Shown: piece after piece, positions 1 through 10,883 of the stretch | How positions within the stretch are numbered: position 1 is the first letter of the stretch | Layout of the letters: each line of letters opens with the position of its first letter | Origin: Microplitis mediator | Taxonomy: Eukaryota > Arthropoda > Insecta > Hymenoptera > Braconidae | DNA length: 64,000 bases | Reading direction: 5' to 3' | Assembly (NCBI RefSeq): GCF_029852145.1 | Contig: NC_079971.1 | Coordinates: forward strand, 20,707,563 to 20,771,562 | Translations under genes and position numbers: made by a program | The notes under the pieces: model-generated | Told to the model about the DNA's origin: nothing | The model's input: the letters and a program-made list of their open reading frames with translations, nothing else | Database searches by the model: none

Positions 1-640
1 AAAAAATCTGAAAAACAGTTGATCTCATGACCCAACCTCGAAAACGTCATTATTTGAAAATTTTTGAGTAAATCGGACTCAAAAAACGCTTGGATCCAAA
101 AAACAAAATCATTTTGCTGAAAAAAAGTAATATTTGTCTGATGATATCTTTGGAAATCGACTGATCGAGTGCTTAGTGGCAATAGAAAAGATATTTTGAG
201 ACTTAGCTTTGAGTAAATTTTTAGTCAATTTGGTCAAGCGGTTTACGATTTATGCACAGAAAACAAAAAAATGAAATTATTTTGATTTTTCGAATAACTT
301 GGAAACTACTCGGCGATTTGTTCCAGAAAAATGGTAAGAAAAAAATTTTCTTGGGCCAAACAAATTTTTCTTCACCTGAGGAAATTTCTAATTTATTCAA
401 GAAAATTGAAATTTTCAAAAAAAATTTCTTAAGTCCGAAATATTTACTTTCAGTCGAGGATTTTTTTCCTGTGCACACACACACTCGGACATCCCCGAAA
501 ATAATCAGAAAAACTTTTCAAGATTTTCAAACCCCGAGATCTGATAAAAACCCAATTTTCCGAAATTTGACCGAAACCAAAATCTTCTTTTTTCAAAAAT
601 TTTCAATTTTCCTAACGGATGTTGTATAAGATAGACATGT
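1..640. repeat. Dispersed AT-rich repeat U, copy 1
   Basis: AT-rich sequence whose right half (about 470-580) matches 44045-44160 in order: a CA-rich stretch, then a 'CGAGATCTGATAAAAACCC'-type line, then 'GACCGAAACCAAAAT'. The two differ by many substitutions, so this is an old dispersed repeat seen in fragments. The open frames on both strands here (up to 125 codons) are rich in K, F, I and N and have no recognisable domain, so I do not call a gene. The element class is unknown; the left boundary lies outside the window. Confidence 0.5.
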
Positions 641-1040
641 ACTATTGTCTAAAATTTTATGGTAAAACCAACTCCTCTATTTCTTCCAACGAACTTTGAC
701 AAAAAAATCTAATTTACTAAAAAGTAACTTTGCAAGATTCAAAAAGAATATAGAAGCTGCTCTCAACGGTCTTATTAAAACGCGAAGCAAATTCAGCTCG
801 CTAAAGTTTTAAATGATTTTCGTCAAAGTTACCTCTCGCGAGTTGGTTTATTAGGAAAAGTCAATTTACCCAAGAGTAAGACCAAAAAGACAACTTTCCA
901 AAAACTTTTCAGCCTTTCTTTATATTTTTAAAATATCCCGTTCAATAACTATCTGAAGTTCAACGACATCCAGGAAAAACTCTATTGCATTCTATGAAAG
1001 CAAAAAGTTCATTGTGGGGGGGAGTGTTACGTAAAGTCGT
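641..1040. other. AT-rich stretch with no identified feature
   Basis: No open frame of interest, no matching ends and no second copy in the window were seen. Confidence 0.5.
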
Positions 1041-2460
1041 TGATTAATTTATAAGAAAGGTTTCCGTCAATATTTAAATGACTGGTCCAATGAACCCTCA
1101 AAGAAATGACAGAGGTCGCTGACAGCCGAGAAAAAAGAAACGTAGTTGGAAGTTACCGTAGCTTTTCTCTGTTAAGTAAAAAGGTGGGTGGTGGGTGAGG
1201 TTCCGTGAATCAATAAGAACTGTTTCCTCATGACACCCTCCCCGTTAGCAGCAGCAGCAGCAGTAGCAGCAGCAACGGTCGCCTGACGCCCGCCTACTAA
1301 ACTTCCAGCTCCTCAGTTTTCTCCCCTTTTTCCTTTTATTACCCAGCCGAGGTAGAATAAGCAAGAAAGAGAGACCGGGTGCATACAGCAGCAGTAAGAG
1401 AAGCTTGAGAAAGGGGGTTCAAAGTAGGGGTTGGTCTCCGGCCGGCTGCTATCCCAAGCTCTAGCTCTCTTAGAAGTGGTGGGACGCGGCCATCTTTATT
1501 TCTCTCCTCCTACAGACTCTCCTTTTACCTCGAACCACCATCCGTCTTGTCTCGATGCTACTAAAACTGCTTCTGGCCACCTTAAACTCTTCCTCCCAGC
1601 CCACCCTAACACTTTCCTCCCGATTTTACCAGCTCCTGCAAGTCCTTAGTTTACTTCTTCTTATTCTTCATCACCAGTTATCTACAACGACCAAGGCTTC
1701 TTGGAGACAACCTCGCTCTACTTTATTTTTCACCACTCAAACGAGCTTTAATTATCTCAGAACTCTTCCTTGCATTTATGCAAATTAATTATTTTTATCA
1801 TCTCAGAATTTAACATAAAAAACAACGTTATGGTTTCAGAAAAACAACAAAGGACGAGATGTCAATGGACCCAAGTAAGCAGACTAGAGCTTACAGGAAG
1901 GAGTTTGACAGCCGTATATGTAAGAATAAGTTACCATGGGACGATGAAATGCGATGTATGTTTTCCTGGCCAAGAGAATGAGAATGAGAATGAGAAGGAG
2001 TGAAAACGGGAGAGGGTATTGGAGACGCGATGTTGCCGGATCAATTTCGGTGGACCGCAGACACAAACTGTTTCACAGTGGACTCAATCGAGCGCGTCTA
2101 TTGTAGTTTCTCGCTTTCTGCAAGCTCCATTGATCAGCTCTCCCCAACGAGGACTACAAACCATTCCTTCATTTTCCTGTCCTTACTCCTCTTCCTTTTC
2201 CTGTCCTTACTCCTCTTCCTTTTACTCCTTCTTCCTTCAACTCCAATTCTTCCTTTTCTCCGAATATTAAACCATCTCTTTTCATTTTACTCCTCCATTC
2301 GTCTCCGGTTCCAAGTCCTTGTCTCCAAAATTCACTACCACCATTACCAGTATGCAAAAACCAGGGATCCCAACTCCCACCCAACTCCCAACTACCAGAC
2401 CAACTACCGCCCAAACCAACACTTGTCTCATAACTCCAATTTCAAGTCGACTTAAATTTC
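1041..2460. other. GC-richer island 1, candidate regulatory or untranslated DNA
   Basis: Composition changes sharply to a mixed, GC-richer, polypyrimidine-rich sequence. It contains a CAG-rich run (about 1249-1276), a PHO/YY1-like core read on the minus strand as AAAGATGGCCGCG (1486-1497), a GAGAAT hexamer run (about 1973-1998) and the 24-bp direct repeat at 2172-2219. Overlapping open frames on both strands are short and Ser/Leu/Pro/Thr-rich, as polypyrimidine DNA produces by chance. Regulatory function is inferred from composition and motifs only. Confidence 0.35.
2172..2219. repeat. Two tandem copies of a 24-bp pyrimidine repeat
   Basis: The unit TTTTCCTGTCCTTACTCCTC plus TTCC occurs twice back to back with no mismatch, then TTTT begins a third unit. 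It is a recent local duplication or slippage product inside island 1. Confidence 0.9.
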
Positions 2461-3080
2461 ACATTTAAATTACCAACGACGCCACGTTGCCGGATAAAGA
2501 TTTCAGTTCATGAAAGGAGACACTATTTAATATTATTATGAATTTTAAATAAAAAATGCTCCTTTTTTTTTGTCTTTTCTCAGGCTCGTTCATGTTAGCG
2601 TTAATTTTATTTGTGGGTAAGAGGGTTTTAATAAAAAGATACATTACCGGTGAGGAAAATCGCCGAGTTGGAAAGAGAGTGTGTATAGTAAGGCATAGTG
2701 CGCTTGGGTAATCAAGCATCTGTTTTATTTCGAGCATATCAGGGCAAACGTGTGTTTTGGTCACACACACAGATTCAAATCTCCTAACCAGTGTCTAAGA
2801 GGTAACAGACGCTTTACTACCGTACGCATTACCCGAGTCTTTTAATTAACCATTTAATGCTAACTTATTTTTAACTTCTTTTTGTTGAGTGGAAAATAAA
2901 TACTTTTTCTTTTGTGTTTTGTTTTACGCGGGCTCTTTAGAGGCGAAACATCTTTCGAAGGCTCTTCGCTTCGACGGTCTATCGATTTATCAATTAGTCG
3001 TAAAACAATTTCAGTAGCCTGACAATTACGCCAGACATCGTTCCTTTGATGTCTCGTCTCTTTGTTGGCTGGAAAAATTT
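2461..3080. other. Moderately AT-rich unique stretch
   Basis: No matching ends and no second copy found. The frame of about 100 codons on the minus strand (2465-2770) has no recognisable motif and I treat it as chance. Confidence 0.4.
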
Positions 3081-3660
3081 TTATAATTTCTCGTTAGAGT
3101 TATTACCGGACAGACTTGTGTCCATTATTGCCAATAATGCCTCAGATTTTCTGTTAAAGTAACAGTAGTTTTTTATATTTACGAGCTCGTAAACTGGGAG
3201 AATAAAAAAGGGAAAATAGAAAATGATCTGAGTCCTTTGAAATGCTCTAACCCTCATTCCGTCTTTTATAACCCGAGAAACTCGTAGCCGTAAGAAGAGA
3301 GTTCGGTTCACAAGGAGTTTTCCCGTGGCGTCTCTCTGAATTCCAATTAAAATTTTCTTCTCTAAAAACAGAAGAGCCCTGGAGGATGAATGGATGAAAC
3401 GAAGTGGGTGGAACCCGGCACCATCGGCGAGGTGAACAAGGTAGCTTGGGGTGTTCCAGCAAAAGGAACGGGGCGGCTTTCCGGACTTGCAGCCCGGAGG
3501 GTAAAGCGGGAGGTATCTAGAAGCGGGGTTCAAGAAACGAGCAAGAAAGTAGATTATAAAAGCAAGAGAGAGAACGTAATTAAAGAAGGGGCGGAACACT
3601 ACGGTGTATACTTATTCCAGATACGGAAAATATAAGGGGTAGTTTTAGTTTTAAGGGGCT
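3081..3660. other. GC-richer island 2 with overlapping open frames on both strands
   Basis: A locally balanced-composition stretch. A 172-codon frame runs on the minus strand (3081-3599) and an 81-codon frame on the plus strand (3390-3635). They overlap, so at most one could be real. The minus frame has hydrophobic stretches near its start and a Cys/Pro/Gly-rich middle, but I recognise no family and no flanking splice or poly(A) signal that decides between them. It is the longest open frame of the window and deserves a protein search, but chance in GC-richer DNA explains it equally well. Confidence 0.25.
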
Positions 3661-4199
3661 CCAAGGGGCCTACGGGAAGGGTAATTCTCCAAGGAATCTC
3701 AGTTTGTTTTTATATAACGGGGCAGAATGGCTCTAGTTCAAAGTTTAATTTCCTCCTTTTCCTTTCTTTCTCCTCCTTTCCTTTCAGAACATTATTTTTA
3801 TTTAAATCATAATAAACTTTTACTCAGATCCAAGATGGAGTTTCTTAAGCATTAAATTTTATTTCTTTGAGAGCTAGTTTGCAAGTATAAGTTTCCCTTT
3901 AAATATATAACAAGGGTCTGAAAATTCTTCACAGCCAACTCTGGGGAGGAATTTTCGGGCACAAGGAAGAGGAATTTTTTCATCGTATTGCTGTCAAAAA
4001 ATACAATAGAGAATTTTCTTGTTGATTTGTAGGATCGATACCTGGTGCCTTCCCCTAGGTAACTTCAGATTCAAATTCGCAAGGAAGAATAAAAATCCGA
4101 AGAATTTTTGCAAACTAAATGAACGAGCTAAGGAAAAGTAAATGAACGAGCAAAGTAAAGTAGAATTCGCGATGTGGTGGGGAGTGTAACGGTTTTAGT
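3661..4199. other. AT-rich stretch with no identified feature
   Basis: No gene, matched ends or second copy in the window were seen. Short purine runs only. Confidence 0.4.
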
Positions 4200-5077
4200 A
4201 TTAAGAAGAGAGTACTACTGAGCATGGACCGCCCCAGTCAGGGGGGAAGGGGGAGTTGATATTTAAATCTCCCCTTTTATAATTTCACCTCTCTTGCGTC
4301 CATAGAACCCTACAGCCCGCGCTCACTCGACGGCCCACTCCCCCAAGTCTCCTGATACCCCGCTCCCCTTCTCCTTCTAACCCCGAACCCCCATTTTATC
4401 CCCTTATTCAACGTCACCCTCGCTCTTTATAGTATCTCACCCGTTTTAACGTTCTTTCTCTCACGGTTCTTTTCTTCTTTCTCTCTTATACTCAGCTACC
4501 GCTCACTCTCTATGAGTACACGCCAACGCTTCGCCGGCCGCCATCATGAAAATATTAAGAACTCGGAAAATGGCCGCCCACTTGCGCTCACCATCTAAGG
4601 AAGGTATCCAAGGAAAATTTTTAACTGTTTGTCTCGGTAATTAATTCATTTTTTCCATTCCGATGGACAAGGAGGAGTTTCACTTCCGCCAGAAATGAGC
4701 CATTGGGAGGGGGAAAGAAAAAAATCAATGAAGGATTGAATAGTCAGTAGGAATGGGTTCTATTCGATACTGATCTGATCAATCAGGGCCAAGTATTTGA
4801 TTTTTCGGGTCTTAGTTTATTCAAGTTTACTAAGATGTGGGAGCCGAATCTTTGGCGGGTTTAGGAGAAATCTGGGGTGAAAGTAAAAGTTAAACCGAGA
4901 GCTCGTACGCGTTGTAGTGTGACAAGCTGTGAAGGGTGACGACATCAAGGGGGTGAGATTTGTCCCACATTCGCTGCTCTGCTCTCTACGCTGCTTCTGC
5001 GTATGTGTACATAGAAGAGAATGCTTACATACATGCTTCAGAATTTTTGGAGGGGATCGCAGAATCCTCAAGTGAAT
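4200..5077. promoter_or_regulatory. GC-richer island 3, promoter-like with two GCCAT cores
   Basis: Long C/T-rich sequence (about 4265-4530) is followed by GGCCGCCATCATG (4535-4547) and, about 20 bases on, GAAAATGGCCGCCC (4566-4579). The two PHO/YY1-like cores face opposite directions. A CT-rich tract just upstream of such a core is a common layout at animal transcription starts and Polycomb-type elements. No TATA box or Inr was established; a promoter is an inference. The 32-codon frame at 4546-4644 starts inside the first core. Confidence 0.3.
4546..4644 (+). CDS. Possible 32-codon frame or first exon
   Basis: An ATG sits in a purine-at-minus-3 context (CCATCATGA) directly downstream of the pyrimidine-rich promoter-like stretch. 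The frame is 32 codons long and ends at TAA (4642-4644). It begins MKILRTRKMAAHLRSPSKEG, a basic peptide with no recognised domain. It may instead be the start of a first exon: AAG|GTATCC at about 4610-4618 is a weak donor-like site. The ATGGCC inside the frame is also part of the second PHO/YY1-like core, so the ATGs may be there because of that motif. No codon or homology evidence supports translation, so I rate it low. Confidence 0.12.
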   Translation: MKILRTRKMAAHLRSPSKEGIQGKFLTVCLGN

Positions 5078-5193
5078 TTACACAGAAAAAGATTTCTTGC
5101 CCTAAGAAATTTTTTGCAGTTTGAATTGAAAATCAAAATTTTTTAGGGTGGGAAAAAATTTCTTACATCAACAAATCCCTTTTTCTGTGTAAA
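5078..5193. mobile_element. MITE-like element L (116 bp)
   Basis: The ends are inverted copies: TTTACACAGAAAAAGATTTC on the left, and on the right a sequence whose complement starts TTTACACAGAAAAAGGGATT. Between them lies only AT-rich sequence with palindromic AAATTTCTT blocks. Similar ends (ACACAGAAAAAA... or GCAGAAAAAA... next to TTCTTGG) recur at 45243, 48898 and 58460, so this is one of a dispersed class. Confidence 0.8.
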
Positions 5194-5246
5194 GATTTAA
5201 ATGATCTGGTAATAAATCTAGAAAATAAAATTGATATTTTTTTTAT

Positions 5247-5956
5247 TGCACACCTAAGGGTGTTTATGAACGGTTTGTTTTTTTTCGAGTATTTTACTCA
5301 CGAAAATATTTCTACACTCTTTCAATTACACCAAAATAGGTAAAATTGTGTATTAGCATATAGAGAATTTATTAAGGAACAATTTGAATCCAATATTAAG
5401 TCGATTCGTTATTTTATTAGTTTAAAATAAATTACTTTAACTCAAGAAACCAGTGCTGTCAATTGTTACGTATGAAACTTCGTAGACACGATAACTCTCG
5501 ATAGACACAATTAATCGGCCCAACTTTTTTTTTATTATCTTTGTATTTTTTATCACAAGAACCCTATGGAAAATCATAATCTAAATCCTTTTAGTTTAAT
5601 TGTAATTAATTAAAAACGTAAAACTGATTATTCACGAAAAATTTAGCCGCCATTTTTATTTTTACTGTTGTTATTATTTTTTTCATTTTTTTTCTCCATC
5701 AGCTACTGGCAGCAGCACTAACGTACCAGTATAGGTTTGAAAAAAAAGAGTGACATCTAAGACAAAAAGGCGGGATATTTAAAAAAAATGTTAATAAAAA
5801 AATAATAAACTGAAAATAATAAATAAAAAAATCAAATTGATAATTTATAAGTCGAATAAAAATTCATAATAAAAAAAAAATAAATTAATATTATAAAATA
5901 AAAGTAATGATTAAAAATAAAATGAGCGATTGAGGTGTGCACTTTTGGATTTTCCT
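5247..5956. mobile_element. Repeat family A, copy 1
   Basis: From 5352 to 5956 this matches 32010-32610 almost base for base in the same orientation, including TTACGTATGAAACTTCGTAG and GCAGCAGCACTA. A short inverted end TGCACACCT (5247) / AGGTGTGCA (5934-5942) suggests the full element starts at 5247, which would make the second copy left-truncated. It encodes nothing. It carries a perfect PHO/YY1-like core (AAAATGGCGGC on the minus strand, 5645-5656) that is kept in the second copy. The right end GCACTTTTGGATTTTCC also follows the TIR element at 30619-31485. Confidence 0.8.
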
Positions 5957-6697
5957 ACATTTACTTACTAATTTTTTTTTCTCAGATTTGTCGAGTAAAA
6001 ATAAGTAAAAAAATGTTTTATCGAGTTTTTGAACGTGATAAATTTATGCAAGACTGCAACGGATGACTTCTTCTACGTCTTAGAGAGTAGCATTAACGGT
6101 AATATGTCTTCGTCAGCGGACGCCATCTTAGCTGAAGGATAAGAAGGAGTTCTGATGGTGGTACTGGAACTAGTGCTGGTGCTGGTGCTGGTACTGGTGT
6201 TGGAACCGGAGTCTAGTATGGGGTAGCTGAGGAGAGGGTATGAAACGATTAAGAAAATGAAGATGGATACTACGGGATAAAGGAGATATAGGTTGGGTGG
6301 AAGGTGGCTGGTCGATGGAACGCCCCCTCCTCTTCTCCCTTAAACTCCTTCGGGTGGATGATGGTAAAGAGATGAGTATAAGAGAGTTTGGTATGAGTAG
6401 AAAGCGATGAGAAGAAGCTCAGTGATGCCGTTCGAGTGCTGGTGTCTGAGTACAAGAGGGTGGTAACCGGGCGATCAGCAAGAAATAGCTTAGAAGAGCG
6501 TTTGATCGGCTGGAAGATACTCGACACGTCGGTTTAATCATTCGGAATCATTCCCGAAACACCCTCATTTATTTTATCCCTCGTGTCGTTACCTCACTTC
6601 ACTGTTTGTACTCACACACCTTCTTGTTTAATTAACTGTTTATATTTGATACTTTTTTTCCTTCAATTTGGTTTTTCACGCCAGTTTTTCCAATCAA
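5957..6697. other. GC-richer island 4
   Basis: Unique DNA with a GCCATCTTAG core (6120-6131, minus-strand AAGATGGCG, PHO/YY1-like) and a CTGGTG/CTGGTA hexamer run (about 6158-6206). The 85-codon Ser/Thr-rich minus-strand frame (6270-6527) overlaps purine-rich DNA and has no recognised domain. Candidate regulatory DNA by composition only. Confidence 0.3.
6158..6206. repeat. Imperfect CTGGTG hexamer run
   Basis: Repeated GGTGGTACTGGAACTAGTGC-type units with variants GTGCTGGTGCTGGTACTGGT. A simple-sequence tract inside island 4. Confidence 0.75.
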
Positions 6698-7516
6698 CCC
6701 ATATGAAAAAATAATATATGGTTAAAATATATAAAATCATATATGTTTGCAACAAAAAAATATATGATATATTATATTGTACATTATAAAAAATCATATA
6801 GATATTTGGTCGATTTAATATAAAATTATATACAGCAGTAAATATATGTATTCCAGATATGTAACTTATATGTTTTTTATATTAAGCTATATATGCATTT
6901 ACATTTACCTTATAATATATTGTATTGATATATTTCCTTTTATATTCAAAAAATATAAAATTTATATATGAAATGAAATATATGGTAGCATATAATTTAT
7001 ATTATATATGGCACCATATATTTTCTTTGATATATTTAAGCATATATTTTATTCGGTGTATGTATATGTATATGGGTATATATATTCGCATCAAATTAAC
7101 TAATTTTGAAAATTTTAACTGCAATTTAAAGAGTATATTAAAATTTATATCTAATTTAATTGGAATTGGTCATACGAATAAGAAAATTTTTTTTCCATAC
7201 ACAATATAAATATATGTTTTTATATATGATCAGAATATATTTTTCGTATATGATAGAAATATATATTTTTATGTATGATAAAAATATAATTTTCGTATAT
7301 GACAAGAATATATATTTCCATATATGATAAAAATATATTTTTTGTATATGATTGACATATATATTTAATATATGCTAAACATATACGGACTCATATATGA
7401 TGAGTATTCTATTTTTTAATATAAAAAAAATATATCAGAAAATATAGTTAAATTCGCCACATATATTTTCTGATATTTATCATATATTTTGACTATATAT
7501 GTTATTTTCATATGGG
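6698..7516. mobile_element. Family B TIR element, copy 1 (819 bp)
   Basis: The left end CCCATATGAAAAAATAATAT is mirrored by the right end, whose complement reads CCCATATGAAAATAACATAT. The interior is made of scores of ATATATG / CATATAT motifs in both directions, with one plainer segment (about 7085-7200). A second, slightly diverged copy lies at 40327-41161. There is no transposase; the 94-codon frame inside is K/I/Y/F-only low complexity. It is a non-autonomous element whose interior echoes its end motif. Confidence 0.88.
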
Positions 7517-7548
7517 AAAATTTAATCTTCCATGTAAATTTTAATTAT

Positions 7549-8060
7549 GGGGTAAAATGGGCCGTAGTGGTAAATAATTTTTCAAAATTTTTGATGATTA
7601 TTTCAAATCATTAAATAATTTTTGAATGAATCGTAAGTTTTTATTTTGTCTAGAGGTTTTGAATTGGAAAATTTTGTAATGGGGTAAAATGGGTTGTAAT
7701 AAAAATTTGGTGGGTAAGATTTTTAAATATTTTTTTTTTTTTTTTTTAAATGAGTTTGTAATCAAATTAAAGACTTTTGATGAAGAAAACTACAATGGGG
7801 TAAAATGGGCCGAAGTAAAAATTAATTTTTTAAAATTTTTAAATGAACGTTTTTAATTTTTAAGTAAATTTTGATATTTGAATGAAAACTTGTGGATTTA
7901 ATATGAAAAAGTGAAGGTCTGGGGTAAAATGGGTCTTTAATTTTAATTTTAATAATAAAATTTAAAGAAAAAAAATAAAAAAATATGTAATTAATAAAAG
8001 TTTAATTATATTGAGGAACTAAGGCATTTTATGGTACCAAGAAATTTAAGATGGGTCGTA
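7549..8060. repeat. Degenerate tandem repeat headed by GGGGTAAAATGGG
   Basis: GGGGTAAAATGGG occurs at 7549, 7681, 7797 and 7921, all on the plus strand, with spacings of 132, 116 and 124 bases. AT-rich spacers (TTTTTAAAATTTTT-like) are only loosely alike. A weaker AGATGGGTCGTAATGG follows at about 8050. The motif is the same as the G-rich ends of the D, X and 19.6-kb elements, here in one orientation and regularly spaced. Confidence 0.8.
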
Positions 8061-8191
8061 ATGGCTGCCCTGAAGGGTTTGTCTATACTATTACGAATAT
8101 AAGACAATCGTAAAATTATAAGTAATGACACAATGAAGAAATATTTTAAAGCCATAGTCATATAAAGACTTTAATATTTTATTAACTTTTG

Positions 8192-9035
8192 ATAATTTAA
8201 TTAAACGTAAATACTAAATGCGTTATGTTTTATTTAAAATAATTGCGACTTTATCAAATGCTCGTGATCTCGATACTTAGTAATTAGTATTAGTGAAGGC
8301 AAATATGTGTCCCATTAGTTTATTATTTAGTCCCAGTTTAAAGAAGACTAGAGTACTGAGGAGTGTGCAGGCTCTGTAAGACCCAAAGAGTAATTACATA
8401 AAAATTATAAATTATTTTGTTAAAGAGTAAATAAATTACTGCAGCAAACACACAGTCGGCGAACTTAAATATATTTAAGTTGGCAATGTCTAGTGAGATT
8501 TTATTATTTCAACGACTCCCGATCTATTCAAAAACTTTTATTTTCTCTAAAATAAATAAATTATTAAAACCACAGACTTTAATAAATAAAATATTGTTCG
8601 TTTATTATTAATTGAAGCTTTCTATAATAATATTAAAATATATTTAAATGGATAGACTTTAAACATAAACATTTAAATAGCAACACCCGACCCACCCCAC
8701 AATTATTTTATAAGCTTACATAAATATCATAACTTTTTCAATGTTATTACAAATATATAATATTTAGATTTTTAAAAATAAAATGATAACTTTAAGTATT
8801 TATTATTTTAACAAACGGGACCTTAATCTTTTGACAATTATTTATATTTTATTTTATAAATATTTATCGGCTAGAAAATTTTCAGACAAATTTAAATGTC
8901 GACTCCTCAAGCTGAACTTCTATTACAAACATTATTAAAAATATAAAAAAATTTTCTCGTGTCTGGTGTAAAACACAAAATTTTCCGCCGTTTCCTGAAA
9001 AAAGTTTATTTATTTTCAATTATTTAATAGATTAT
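8192..9035. mobile_element. Repeat family C, copy 1 (about 844 bp)
   Basis: Matches 39064-39895 in the same orientation over the full length, with scattered substitutions and one 13-base difference: ACACAGTCGGCGA near 8450 is absent from the other copy. Both copies begin near ATAATTT.ATTAAACGTAAA and end near CAATT.TTTAATAGATTAT. No clear terminal inverted repeat, no coding capacity and no poly(A) tail were seen. The class is unknown. It contains less AT-rich segments such as CCCGACCCACCCCACAATTA. Confidence 0.8.
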
Positions 9036-9741
9036 TACAAAATTTGAAAACAAGTTTTTGCGAATTAAAAATCTTAATTTTTACGGAAAAAATTTTGATC
9101 AAATTCAAGATTTATTTAAAGTAAAGAAATTTCATTTCACTCAAAAATTGAAAACCGAAAGAATATAGAAACCATCTGGGGCATAATGACCCACCTAAAT
9201 TTTCTTTCCATGAAAAAAAGGCATTTCTACTCGCACTTTACAATCACAAAAAAAATTACTAATTTCTCAAATGTATAAATAATTAATAATTTAAACCCTC
9301 TGTCACTGTAAGCAAGTGAGTAAAACAGATGAGCAGTATCATGGATTCCATCTTAGCAATAATTTTTCACATGGTTCGTTACAACCCTCTTGAAACGTCC
9401 TCACCCCTCCTAAGATTCCGAAAATAAATTACTAGTATTAGGGCGCGACTTAGTTTTACACTCCAATATAAACACACATCTATATATCTATAACCATAAG
9501 CCCAATAATTAAATTTTAAAAAATTACCCAATTACCTGCCCTAAAAAAAAAAAATAATATCTACAAAAAAAGGTAACATACTTGTGGGCGTAAATGATGA
9601 TGTGTGAGTCAGGTATACTATCGGCTTTAAACGCACGACATTAATGTTTTTGTCGGTGGTTTGTGCGGCGGGGTAGTAAACAAGTGATACACCCTAGTCT
9701 CACACTACCTACTCATACTAAACTTGTTTCTACTACACCTT

Positions 9742-9743
<2 letters not shown>
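9036..9743. other. AT-rich DNA passing into unique mixed-composition DNA
   Basis: The first 260 bases are AT-rich debris with GGGGCATAATGACCC near 9180. From about 9300 the sequence is unique and GC-richer, with no open frame of note. Confidence 0.4.

Positions 9744-9785
<42 letters not shown>
9744..9785. repeat. (TA)n microsatellite
   Basis: Uninterrupted alternating TA for about 42 bases. Flanked by unique DNA containing ACTAAACTTGTTTCTACTAC on the left. Confidence 0.97.
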
Positions 9786-9788
<3 letters not shown>

Positions 9789-10081
9789 ATCATCCCGCTG
9801 TTGCTGATGTGCTATAGCTAAAGCAACCGAGTAACTGAGTAGCACAACGTCATTCACATCAGACTATATATATAATCGAGTAGAGGATGCATTTACTCTC
9901 ATTCCACCTTTAACACACACACTTGCTCTACTACTTGCCTATGTCTCCTTGAAACCACTTTACAAACCCTTTTAACTCTCATTTTAACTTTATTGTACTC
10001 TAATTATTGTTTATTTACCTGCTATTATTACTGTAGATTCTAAATATAATTTTAATTTAAAAAAAAATAATTAATTAGAGA
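9786..10081. other. Unique mixed-composition stretch
   Basis: Continuation of the GC-richer segment (to about 9970), then AT-rich. Nothing recognised. Confidence 0.4.
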
Positions 10082-10088
10082 CTAATTA

Positions 10089-10876
10089 CGGTGGCCACAT
10101 TTCTGGAAAACCTGGAAATGTCAAGGAATTATAAATATACTGGAAAAATCAGGGAAAAGTCAGGGAATTTCGTCACAAAGCTGGAAAAATTTTTACTTTC
10201 TTTTTTTTTGACTGAAAAAATCCGATAAATTTTTTTTTCTGTCAAAACTGTTCAAAAATTGGCGCGGCGCGGATGCGATTGTAAAACCGTCTTGAAACAA
10301 AATTAGTAGAAATTGATTCCAATAGCGGAAAAATGAAGCTGTCAGAATTAAAAAGGCTGTTAGAAAAAAAAGTCTTAGTAGAAACCAATCGTGAGGATCT
10401 TCAAGCTGTTAACATGCATACTGACAAGTTAAAAAACCAAAAACATTAAAAGTATACATAAGTATTGAACTAATGAGTTTCACTATATTTATTATTCGCG
10501 TACTTGATTAATATTTTATTAATATTCTATAAAACGTTCTTATTTATGAAATTTATTCTAGTGAAAATGAAAAATTTATTTATATTTCATTATAGAGTAA
10601 GTTATATAAAAACATAGATTTAAAATAAAAAATAAAAAATTATTCATTTAATAAATAACAAAAACCTATGAACATTGACAAATAATAAAATAAAGTTTCA
10701 TTTGACGACAATGATTGATTATTTATTGAACTGACTTGTACCATTTTATTTTGAATTAAATAAATATTTCCAGTGATTTAATATCACTACATATGGTCAG
10801 GGAATTTTTTAATTATTTCCCTGGAATACCTTGAAAAGTCAGGGACTTTTAGTTTCAAAAATCTGTAGTCACCATG
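10089..10876. mobile_element. TIR transposon remnant AA (788 bp) with target duplication
   Basis: Left end ACGGTGGCCACATTTCTGG; the right end read in reverse is ATGGTGACTACAGATTTTTG, then CCCTGACTTTTCAAGG, matching the left arm's TCAGGGAAAAGTCAGGG theme. CTAATTA occurs directly outside both ends (10082-10088 and 10877-10883) and is the likely target duplication, perhaps part of a hAT-like 8-bp one. CTGGAAAA / TCAGGGAA motifs repeat near both ends. The interior keeps less AT-rich DNA with a short ATG-started frame (10333-10449), suggesting an internally deleted derivative of a transposase-bearing element. Confidence 0.8.
10333..10449 (+). pseudogene. 38-codon remnant frame inside transposon AA
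   Basis: An ATG-started frame of 38 codons reads MKLSELKRLLEKKVLVETNR and continues to a TAA at 10447-10449. It is charged and Leu-spaced, as in an N-terminal helix or coiled coil, quite unlike the K/I/N/F noise of surrounding frames. The upstream 70 bases include GGCGCGGCGCGGATGCG, also unusual for this AT-rich element. I infer it is the start of the ancestral element's protein, cut off by an internal deletion at about 10440. I do not recognise the family. A chance frame cannot be excluded. Confidence 0.3.
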
Positions 10877-10883
10877 CTAATTA

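Noticed and set aside
252..629. 125-codon plus frame at the left edge
   Set aside because: K/F/I-rich, with an equally long frame on the opposite strand, inside a dispersed repeat also found at 44 kb.
3081..3635. 172-codon minus frame overlapping an 81-codon plus frame
   Set aside because: No recognised domain, both strands open at once in GC-richer DNA, and no splice or poly(A) context that favours one. Left as an island with a note.
6925..7209. 94-codon frame in family B
   Set aside because: Y/I/M/F-only low complexity from ATATATG repeats.
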